A stretch of DNA of 63,010 bases from Candidatus Kuenenia stuttgartensis (GTDB taxonomy: Bacteria > Planctomycetota > Planctomycetia > Gemmatales > Gemmataceae): NCBI GenBank assembly GCA_945875585.1, contig CAMCLK010000030.1, forward strand, positions 1 to 63,010. Direction: 5' to 3'. Made by a program: the position numbers and the translations under genes. This document shows positions 28,620 to 35,873 of the stretch, in pieces (the stretch's first letter is position 1; each line of letters starts with the position of its first letter). The notes beneath the pieces were generated by a model. That model searched no databases. It saw only the letters and a list, made by a program, of their open reading frames with translations, and had not been told where the DNA came from.

Positions 28620-29693
28620 TTAGGCAGCCCGAGCCGTTTCCTGCACGGTGCGGTAGGGATGCAGCATGACTTCCAGAGCCAAAATCAGGCGGTCGGGGCC
28701 TCGCCCGTCAATCAATTGGCGCGCGCACCGCGACATGGCCTGACGCTCTAGCGGGCAGTCCAGCAAATCTTGCACGACTTGTTTCAGGTTCGAAACCGAC
28801 AGGTTCTCGCCCGATCCTAAGCACGTTGCTGCGCCTTCCTCTTCGAGTCTGCGCGCGGATGGCCAGTAGCATTCCTGCTGAACAATTAAAATCTGTGGAA
28901 CGCCCAAGCACGCCAAGTCCATCGACCAACCGTTACCGGCGGCAATAGCTATATGGCAGCGGGTAAGCTTCTGGACAATTTCCTGAGGTTCCGTCGCCAG
29001 TTCAAGGCGTCCCGCCGATTGCTCTACTAAGGCTTGCAAGGCCTCAAGGTCCGGGTGATGTGAGCGTACTGCCACATCAATTTTCACACCTTTGAAAGCA
29101 TTCAGCATGGTTTTGGCCAGCATCAACGACTGCCTGGCTGGGTCGTGGTCTCCCAATGCAATCAGAATGCGCTGGGCTCCAGAAGGTTCCTGTGCGCGCT
29201 GTGGCCGCTGGCGGCGGACTTCGGGGCGAATCATGGCATAGCGTTCGCCCAACAGCAGTTGCGTTCCATTGCCGTGGTCGTAATCTTCCTTGCCTGGCCC
29301 GAGCAGCGGATTGATGACAAGCCCGCTGGGAAAGCGGAAACGGGCGAGATGGTCGAAAGTTACAACCAGAACGCCAGCTTTATTAAGTGTTTCAAGATAT
29401 TGCCGGGTAACCAAGGGTGAGTCTACCACGATTGCGGCTGGGGCTAATCGTCGGATTTCCCGCAAGGTATCTTGCAAATCGGCAGGGGTACCTATCGGCT
29501 GTTCCGCCGGTAGGTACTCATTGCCACCACGCTTGAGTGGCAAAATATGCGACGCAGGCTCGACCCTTGAGAGGAAGTAGGCTTGGCGTCTGCGACGCTG
29601 CAATGCTGAGGCAAAAACCTGGCAACGCGCCATGGATTCGTGGCCCAAGATCGGGTCAGCGTCAACACGAAACAAGACAGGAGAGCGGCTCAT
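28620..29693 (-). CDS. PseG-like nucleotide-sugar hydrolase / GT-B fold protein
   Basis: 357 aa. The N-terminus LFRVDADPILGHESMARC fits the PseG pattern (FRxD...GxGHxxRC), seen in UDP-sugar hydrolases of pseudaminic and related nonulosonic acid synthesis. The C-terminal domain has TRCHIAIAAGNGWSMDLACL and LIVQQECYWPSARRLEEEG, as in MurG/PseG nucleotide-sugar binding. The first Gly of the GxGH motif is Leu here (ILGH). No other pse or neu gene is in the window, so it may be a stand-alone glycosyltransferase of this fold. Confidence 0.6.
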   Translation of the reverse strand: MSRSPVLFRVDADPILGHESMARCQVFASALQRRRRQAYFLSRVEPASHILPLKRGGNEYLPAEQPIGTPADLQDTLREIRRLAPAAIVVDSPLVTRQYLETLNKAGVLVVTFDHLARFRFPSGLVINPLLGPGKEDYDHGNGTQLLLGERYAMIRPEVRRQRPQRAQEPSGAQRILIALGDHDPARQSLMLAKTMLNAFKGVKIDVAVRSHHPDLEALQALVEQSAGRLELATEPQEIVQKLTRCHIAIAAGNGWSMDLACLGVPQILIVQQECYWPSARRLEEEGAATCLGSGENLSVSNLKQVVQDLLDCPLERQAMSRCARQLIDGRGPDRLILALEVMLHPYRTVQETARAA

Positions 29694-30235
29694 GCGAAAA
29701 TTTCCTGAGTGCGTGGATCCTGTAAATCAACTACTTCGTTCCCAGCCCATGCCGGAACCGACTCCCGATTGATGCCGGCAAATAACATGCCTCCGGCGTT
29801 TCAACTGCCAATCCCCATCCTGGGTACTGGCTCGGGATCTTCTGGCGTCAACTCAGGGTGTGGATTCGGTAAGAACCTTGGAAGAACCACTATGCTGGCG
29901 ACTGCACGAAAGAATCTTCGCGAATCGAAGTTCATTCGTTGGGTCTCCTGAAGCACAGTAAACAGCATTTGGATCCAAGGTTCCGCATGCCTGCCCGCAG
30001 TCGTCCGGAGCCTTCCTTGGCTCGCGATGCCGATTGCGATGGGGCAAAGTCTAGAACAAGCCTACTGAGCAAAAAAAGGTCAATATTCCTCGGGAAAAAC
30101 AGCCCCGGTGGGGCCCGGGGCACGTGCCCCCGGCCATGCCATGGCGGGGGAAAACTGATCTCCATTCCTTCAGCACACCTCGGGTACCTTGGCCGGGCGG
30201 GCCCGATCGGGCTTTCATTCTGGAGGATGCAACAC
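29694..30235. other. Long intergenic region upstream of the histidine kinase
   Basis: About 540 bp between divergent genes. An open frame extends the kinase back to 29939, but its translation is low-complexity and has no homology feel. It contains a perfect 14-bp palindrome GGGGCACGTGCCCC (30117-30130) in a GC-rich patch of unknown role, about 100 bp before the kinase. No promoter could be assigned. Confidence 0.5.
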
Positions 30236-31831
30236 GTGGCGCGTGGCTGGCGGATTCGGCAGAAGCTATTGCTGGGCGTGGCGTTGTTTGCGCTGCTGCT
30301 GGGGCTTGGCCTTTCTGGCACGCTCATGGGGTTGTGGTCGTATTACCACACGGTTTCTGGCGTACGTGGCAGGCTTGCTGAGCTGAAATCTGCCGAGCAC
30401 CTCAAATCCGCCGTATCTCGGTTGGTTTCTCCCTCGTTGCTGCTGCGCATGGCGGATGCCCCTGATCGTATGCTGCAGCCACTGGCCCGGGCCCGTGAAG
30501 CGGCCCGTGATTATCGCAACGACCTCGATACGCCCGTTGAAGGCGATGCGCACCATGAAATTGACAAGCGACTTGAACGGGAACTCGCTGGTGTAATCGA
30601 ATCTGATATTAACGATCTGGCACACGCGCTCACCCTTCTGATGGCACCGCGCTTGGGCGGGCAGGCCGATATGTCAACAAACGATCCACTTCGTCTGGCC
30701 CAGGCAGCGTGCGAAAAGCTGGAACGCGACAGTCGAGATCTCCGCGACAGCATCCATGAAGATCTCGATGAACGGATCAATGCGTCCCGGCGCAATTACC
30801 AGCTCAGCCTTTGGTTGGCCATTCCGGCATGTACAGTCGGGCTCTTTGCGCTGGCCGGTTTACTGCGCGCTTTTTATTCATGGGTTTTCAATCCAATTCG
30901 CGACTTGCAAGAAGGGGTCAGGCGCATTGCGGGAGGAGATCTCGACCACCGGCTCAAAATTGAAAGCGGCGACGAAATGCAAGACCTCGCCGTGGCTTTC
31001 AATTCCATGATGGAGCGGCTGCAATCCCTTTACAGTGACCTCAACCGGCAGGTTGCCGACCGCAGCAGGCAACTGGTGCGCAGCGAAAGGCTGGCCAGTG
31101 TTGGTTACCTTGCCGCCGGTGTCGCCCATGAAATCAATAATCCGTTGGCCAGCATCGCCTTCTGTGCCGAGGCTCTGGAGGCCAGACTGCGTCAGGCTGC
31201 CGGGCGCATCGATGTTCCGGAGCAGCGCGAGGTTTTTGAGCGTTATCTGCATCTCATTCAGGAAGAATCGTTCCGCTGCAAAGGCATCACCGAGAAGCTT
31301 CTGGCGTTCAGCCGGGGTGGTGAAAAGACGCGCGAAAATACAGACATCAGTCGGCTGGCCCAGTCGGTCCTCGATGGCGCCCAGCATTTGCCTGTTTGCC
31401 GCGATAAGCGCATGGTGCTTGAAGCTCCATCTCCCGTTACTGCTTGGGCCAATCCTGAAGAAATCAAGCAGGTTGTGTTGAATCTTGTCGTTAACGCCCT
31501 TGAGAGCATGGATGCCGGCGGAACGCTCACCGTAAAAGTGAAGCAAGAGGGCGATCAGGCCATGATCGAGGTGGAAGACACGGGCGTGGGTATGGATCGC
31601 GCAACGCTCGAAAACATATTTGAGCCGTTCTTCACGAAGAATCGTACCGGCTCAGGCACAGGTCTTGGGTTGACCATCTCGCACCGGATTATTCAGCAGC
31701 ATGGTGGCGAGATCGAAGCTTACAGCAGTGGTCAGGGCTCGGGGAGCACGTTTACCGTGCGCCTGCCAGCGCGTGCCATCGAGACATCCAGAACAACAGA
31801 TTCTCGTCCCATGCCACGGTTGGCAGCGTAA
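30236..31831 (+). CDS. Sensor histidine kinase (NtrB-like, HAMP)
   Basis: 531 aa from the GTG at 30236, nine bases after GGAGG. The ATG at 30227 directly abuts the GGAGG, so it is less likely. Topology: TM1 about residues 10-33, outer domain to about 185, TM2 about 190-215, HAMP (FNPIRDLQEGVRRIAGGDLD), HisKA with phosphoacceptor H298 in YLAAGVAHEINNPLASI, and HATPase with N box (VVLNLVVNALESMD), G1 DTGVGM, FEPFFTKN and G2 GTGLGLTI. The AHEINNPL type is typical of NtrB-class kinases that pair with NtrC-type regulators, and one follows 37 bp later. Confidence 0.93.
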   Translation: MARGWRIRQKLLLGVALFALLLGLGLSGTLMGLWSYYHTVSGVRGRLAELKSAEHLKSAVSRLVSPSLLLRMADAPDRMLQPLARAREAARDYRNDLDTPVEGDAHHEIDKRLERELAGVIESDINDLAHALTLLMAPRLGGQADMSTNDPLRLAQAACEKLERDSRDLRDSIHEDLDERINASRRNYQLSLWLAIPACTVGLFALAGLLRAFYSWVFNPIRDLQEGVRRIAGGDLDHRLKIESGDEMQDLAVAFNSMMERLQSLYSDLNRQVADRSRQLVRSERLASVGYLAAGVAHEINNPLASIAFCAEALEARLRQAAGRIDVPEQREVFERYLHLIQEESFRCKGITEKLLAFSRGGEKTRENTDISRLAQSVLDGAQHLPVCRDKRMVLEAPSPVTAWANPEEIKQVVLNLVVNALESMDAGGTLTVKVKQEGDQAMIEVEDTGVGMDRATLENIFEPFFTKNRTGSGTGLGLTISHRIIQQHGGEIEAYSSGQGSGSTFTVRLPARAIETSRTTDSRPMPRLAA

Positions 31832-31868
31832 TGCCAGACATGGAACGACGATCAGGCGGGGAAGCGAC

Positions 31869-33251
31869 ATGAGTGGATTGCGGGTGCTGTTCTGCGACGA
31901 TGAGCGCGCGTTGCAGGAAATCATGCGAGTGGAATTGTCCCGATTGGGGCATGAAGCCACGGTTTTTGGCGACGGTCGCACGGCGCTGAAGGCCTTGGAA
32001 CGCGAACGTTTCGACGCCGCTATTTTAGATCTGCGCATGCCGGGCATGTCGGGTATCGAAGTTCTGGAGCATCTGAAGAAAATTGCTCCTGAAACCGAGG
32101 CGGTGGTCATGACTGGGCATGCCAGCATGGAGACGGCGATCGAAGCCGTGCGACTCGGCGCCTTCGACTACATCACGAAACCAGCCAAGATGGCGGAGAT
32201 TGAAGCGATTTTGCGCAAAATCGCAGAAAAGCGCGATCTTAAAAACGCGAACCTAGCGTTGCAGACCCGCCTTCAAGCTGTTGAGGGCCCTAACATTCTT
32301 GTTGGCCAATCGCCAGCCATGGCCGCGGTCCATCGCCTCATCGCGACCGTTGCTCCCACCGATACCACCGTTTTGATAACCGGAGAAACTGGCACAGGTA
32401 AAGAACTGGCAGCGCGTACCCTCTGGCTGCAAAGCAAGCGCGCGGCGCGCCCGTTTGTTCCGGTCAATTGCGGGGCGCTTTCGGAAAATCTTGTGGAGAG
32501 CGAGCTTTTCGGGCACAAAAAAGGCTCCTTCACCAATGCCGAGCGCGATCACAAAGGCCTTTTTGAAGTGGCAAGCACTGGTACCTTGTTCCTTGACGAA
32601 CTTGGGGAGCTCAACAAATCGATTCAGGTCAAATTGCTCCGATTCCTAGAGTCTGGTGAAATCAGGCGCGTGGGTGAGAATTCACCGTTCAGAACCGATG
32701 TCCGCGTTTTGTGCGCTACTAACCGAGACCTGCGACAAATGGTTCAGGAAGAACATTTTCGTGAAGACCTTTATTTCCGAGTCAATACATTTGAGATCCG
32801 CATGCCCGCGTTACGCGAAAGGCATGAAGATATTGTGCCGCTCGCCGGGCACCTGTTGAACCGTGCCGCCGGGCGGAGTCCGGGCGCGGCTTTCGAACCG
32901 CTTTCACCGGGGAGTATCGACCTTCTGTTGAACCATGCTTGGCCGGGCAATGTGCGTGAGTTGGCAAACGCCATGGAATATGCCCATATTCTCTCAGGTG
33001 GCGGAGTCATTTTGCCCGAGCATTTCCCGCAGGCCGTTCGCAACCCATCTGGCGCAATCAGTTTGCGGGCCCAACCAGTAGCAGATACTCCGCGAACTCT
33101 TGAAGAATTGGAAATGAACCACATTCTGCGTGCCCTGAACCGCAACGGTGGCAGCAAGAGCGCCGCGGCCGCGGAACTCGATATCAGCCTGAAAACGATG
33201 TACAACAAGTTAAAAGGATACGGTGATAAAGACCGCAAGGCAGCAGGCTGA
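31869..33251 (+). CDS. NtrC-family response regulator with atypical GSFTNA motif
   Basis: 460 aa from the ATG at 31869. Receiver domain: acidic pair CDDE, phosphoacceptor D54 in ILDLRMPGMSG, K in YITKP. AAA+ domain: Walker A GETGTGKE near residue 172, Walker B LFLDELGEL, arginine finger region RFLESGEIRRVG and FREDLYFRVN. The sigma-54 contact loop, normally GAFTGA, reads GSFTNA (residues 219-224). C-terminal Fis-type HTH: ILRALNRNGGSKSAAAAELD. Partner of the kinase just upstream. The altered loop makes sigma-54 activation uncertain. Targets unknown. Confidence 0.92.
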   Translation: MSGLRVLFCDDERALQEIMRVELSRLGHEATVFGDGRTALKALERERFDAAILDLRMPGMSGIEVLEHLKKIAPETEAVVMTGHASMETAIEAVRLGAFDYITKPAKMAEIEAILRKIAEKRDLKNANLALQTRLQAVEGPNILVGQSPAMAAVHRLIATVAPTDTTVLITGETGTGKELAARTLWLQSKRAARPFVPVNCGALSENLVESELFGHKKGSFTNAERDHKGLFEVASTGTLFLDELGELNKSIQVKLLRFLESGEIRRVGENSPFRTDVRVLCATNRDLRQMVQEEHFREDLYFRVNTFEIRMPALRERHEDIVPLAGHLLNRAAGRSPGAAFEPLSPGSIDLLLNHAWPGNVRELANAMEYAHILSGGGVILPEHFPQAVRNPSGAISLRAQPVADTPRTLEELEMNHILRALNRNGGSKSAAAAELDISLKTMYNKLKGYGDKDRKAAG

Positions 33252-33275
33252 TTATATTGAGGAATTGAGGCGGAT

Positions 33276-33902
33276 TTAGGAGTCTTGCGTGTTGTTTTCG
33301 TTCGTTCCGAGTTGCTGAATCAGCGTGCCCAATTTGAGGCGCGCTGAAATCCACCTGCGTTTGACGGTGCTCAGGGAAATGCCCAGAAGTTCAGAAACCT
33401 CTTCCTGTGTCATGCTGTGCACGAATTGCAAATCCACAACTTCCCGTTCCTCCGCTGGCAACGTGTCGATCAGGTCGTTGAAGCAGATCCAGCGATCCAC
33501 GGCTTCGATGACTACGGGTTCGTTTTCTTGAGAAATCGGCCCAGTGCGAACGTGAGTGCCGTACCCTTCCGGTCCAAGCAGGTGGCGCGTGAGGTCGATG
33601 AGGTTGCGGCGGATCTGGATGGCAGCCAAGCCAAAAAAACCACGCAGTGAACTCGGGCGCACCTTATTTAGGCTCGAGTGCAACCGAAGCAGTGCTTCCT
33701 GAAGCACATCATCTGTCTGAACGAGACTGGCCAGACGGGGAAAACCCCTCAGGCTTTTACGCGAAAGCGCGCGCAGTCTTTCCGAGGCGTGCTCAAGCAG
33801 TTTGTCGTAAATGGACCCATCCCTAAACGCAGCTTCATCCAACAATTGTTGCAGAGTTGTTGTGCCTGCAGGCATGGTGAACATCCAGCACAATGAAGTC
33901 AT
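33276..33902 (-). CDS. ECF-type RNA polymerase sigma factor
   Basis: 208 aa sigma-70 family factor with only regions 2 and 4. Region 2: LVQTDDVLQEALLRLHSSL and FFGLAAIQIRRNLIDLTRH. Region 4: LPAEEREVVDLQFVHSMTQ followed by EEVSELLGISLSTVKRRW, a clear HTH. The linker is longer than in classic ECFs, as in planctomycete ECF groups. Possible starts are 33902, 33884 and 33875, none with a good ribosome-binding site. It converges with the regulator gene (24 bp apart). No anti-sigma factor is adjacent. Confidence 0.88.
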   Translation of the reverse strand: MTSLCWMFTMPAGTTTLQQLLDEAAFRDGSIYDKLLEHASERLRALSRKSLRGFPRLASLVQTDDVLQEALLRLHSSLNKVRPSSLRGFFGLAAIQIRRNLIDLTRHLLGPEGYGTHVRTGPISQENEPVVIEAVDRWICFNDLIDTLPAEEREVVDLQFVHSMTQEEVSELLGISLSTVKRRWISARLKLGTLIQQLGTNENNTQDS

Positions 33903-34169
33903 TTTTTAGGTATAGACAATTTATACCAAACAGCATGAATGCGGGGTATCAGCTTTCTGCGAAAAGCCGAACATCACCATGTTTCTTTCTGGATACTTCC
34001 AGAATTATTCAACATTAGCTTTGTGCGTTTGGGAGGTTTGCGCTGACTGCGCACTAGCTGGCACCATAATTCAGAACAATCGGTGTAACCCATCCAGCCA
34101 ATGTGATCCACCCATTCGAATTTGGTCGATCTCAGTCAGAGGTTGGCAAATTCACGGGGTGTTCGGCAG

Positions 34170-35507
34170 ATGTTTGTGTGCCCTGGAATAATTGGCTTGC
34201 TGATCGTTGCCGCCGTCTGGCCTGATGATGCGCCTGAGACTGGGGTTCCAGTTGCCGAATTATCTGTCAATTCCGTACCCACCCCAATGTCTGCAGTGGG
34301 TGAACCGGAATGGTGGCGCAGAGTACCACGCCCGCAGCCGTTCCCGCCGTCGGGAAATTTTTTCACCCCATCCCGGTCGCCGGGGTATTACTCGATTCGT
34401 GATGCGCTAACCGGAACCATCCGTGATGGGGTTCCCAAAAACCCCTTTTCGAACATTTCCCCCCAGCCACTGCCATTTTTTGAACTTGATTTTCGCTTGG
34501 TCGATCCGCCCGGTGATGACCGTACATTCCCCTGGCTTGACGAGATCAAGCGTATTCCGTTGGGAGAGCACTGGCTGTTGGCCACGGGTGGTGAATATCG
34601 GTTTCGCTTCAATAACGAAAGGAACGCCCGCCTGACAACGATTGACAATAACTACTATTTGACACGCCTACGTACCTACACGGATCTTTGGTACGAAGAC
34701 AAATTCCGGATGTATCTTGAATTCATTTCCGCTGATATCGTTCACAACGATCTGCCACCCGTTCTTCCCGACCGCGATCCCGCCGATTTTCTCAATGCAT
34801 TCCTTGAGTTTAAGCTGGGCGAATTCGATGGGCATGCCGCCGCTGTCCGCTTAGGCAGGCAGGAAATCCTTCTGGGGTCTCAAAGGGTTATTGGAACACT
34901 TGAATGGGCTAATACAAGGCGGACATTCGATGGTGTGCGCGGTTATTGGCGCGGAGATGATTACGATTTTGATTTGTTTTGGTTGCAACCAGTCATACCC
35001 AATGGCAACGGCCTGAATTCGCCCGATGGAAATGTCAATGTCGCGGGAGCATGGTGGTCGTTCAGGCCGGAAAAAGATGTCTGGGCTGACGTTTACGCGC
35101 TGTTTGCCAACAATGGCAATGTCCGTACTCCGCAAGGTATTCCTGTGGCTCCTGGCAGTCTGGTTACGCTTGGATCGCGTCATGCGGGCCGGCACGAAGG
35201 CTGGCAGTGGGACGCCGAGGTGATGCTTCAACTTGGCGCCCTGCAAGGTAATGGGCTTGTTGCTGGAGCCACTACAGTAGGTGCCGGCCGCTACTGGTCG
35301 AACCTGCCATTAACTCCCAGTTACTGGATCTATTACGACATGGCAACCGGCACGCAGAACCCGGGGGAGGCTCCTAATTCCACGTATCAGCAACTGTTTC
35401 CGTTCAGTCATTGTTATCTGGGGTGGACAGATCAGGTCGGTAGGGAGAACATCCGCGACTTTAACCAGCATCTGTATTTTTATCCCGCCCCTTGGATGAC
35501 TTGCTGA
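34170..35507 (+). CDS. Alginate-export-type outer-membrane porin, cut short by an in-frame UGA
   Basis: The ATG at 34170 starts a signal peptide (MFVCPGIIGLLIVAAVWP). The TTG at 34122 is an alternative start. Beta-barrel character throughout: GGEYRFRFNNERNARLTTID, AVRLGRQEILLGSQRVIG, TRRTFDGVRGYWRG, GRYWSNLPLTPSYWIYYDM, matching the alginate-export/AlgE-like barrel family common in planctomycetes. The frame stops at TGA 35505-35507 after YFYPAPWMTC. The next in-frame codons continue the family's last strands to 35768, so this product lacks about 87 C-terminal residues, including the final strand needed for barrel closure. Confidence 0.82.
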   Translation: MFVCPGIIGLLIVAAVWPDDAPETGVPVAELSVNSVPTPMSAVGEPEWWRRVPRPQPFPPSGNFFTPSRSPGYYSIRDALTGTIRDGVPKNPFSNISPQPLPFFELDFRLVDPPGDDRTFPWLDEIKRIPLGEHWLLATGGEYRFRFNNERNARLTTIDNNYYLTRLRTYTDLWYEDKFRMYLEFISADIVHNDLPPVLPDRDPADFLNAFLEFKLGEFDGHAAAVRLGRQEILLGSQRVIGTLEWANTRRTFDGVRGYWRGDDYDFDLFWLQPVIPNGNGLNSPDGNVNVAGAWWSFRPEKDVWADVYALFANNGNVRTPQGIPVAPGSLVTLGSRHAGRHEGWQWDAEVMLQLGALQGNGLVAGATTVGAGRYWSNLPLTPSYWIYYDMATGTQNPGEAPNSTYQQLFPFSHCYLGWTDQVGRENIRDFNQHLYFYPAPWMTC

Positions 35508-35768
35508 CTTCAGTACCACCGATTCTGGCTCTTCTCGGCACGGGATGCACTCTACAACGCTGCTGGACAGGTTTCACGCGTTTCGCGCAATGGATCGGCA
35601 GGCTACGACGTTGGTCAAGAAGTAGACCTTATCGTTAACTTCCACATAGGTCCTCGCAGCGACATCCTCACTGGGTACTGCTACCTGTTTGGCGGTGATT
35701 TTTTGCGTCAAACAGGGCCTGCAGCTAATTCCAGTCTTACGTTCGTTCAATACCAGTTCCGCTGGTGA
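35508..35768 (+). pseudogene. C-terminal remainder of the porin, in frame after UGA
   Basis: The same reading frame continues past the TGA with LQYHRFWLFSARDALYNAAG, then VGQEVDLIVNFHIGPRSDIL and a terminal barrel strand ending SLTFVQYQFRW before TGA at 35766-35768. These are the conserved last strands of alginate-export porins, ending in an aromatic residue. The frame is unbroken, so one base change (or a read error) at 35505-35507 separates the two parts. The stop context is UGA-C, the leakiest. Confidence 0.8.
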
Positions 35769-35873
35769 TTAGGTGCGTTTGAGTCTTGCCTCGGGCGGGT
35801 TCATGGATCATGCTATCCTTGCCCTCCAACGAATGAATGCCTCGGTTATTGGCACGTACTTGCGGTAACAATC

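Noticed and set aside
29939..30226. 96-codon N-terminal extension of the histidine kinase
   Set aside because: Low-complexity translation without family similarity. The GTG at 30236 has an ideally spaced GGAGG and puts the first membrane helix near the N-terminus.
35505..35507. Selenocysteine at the porin UGA
   Set aside because: Nothing in this barrel family suggests redox use at this site, and no convincing SECIS-like hairpin follows the codon. Nonsense change, read error or readthrough are simpler.
35851..35866. Sigma-54-like promoter TTGGCACGTACTTGC before the DUF1549 gene
   Set aside because: The -24 and -12 elements are one base too close (TGGCACG-N3-TTGC, consensus N4), a spacing sigma-54 does not tolerate, and a start 12 bp on would leave almost no leader before the ATG at 35874.
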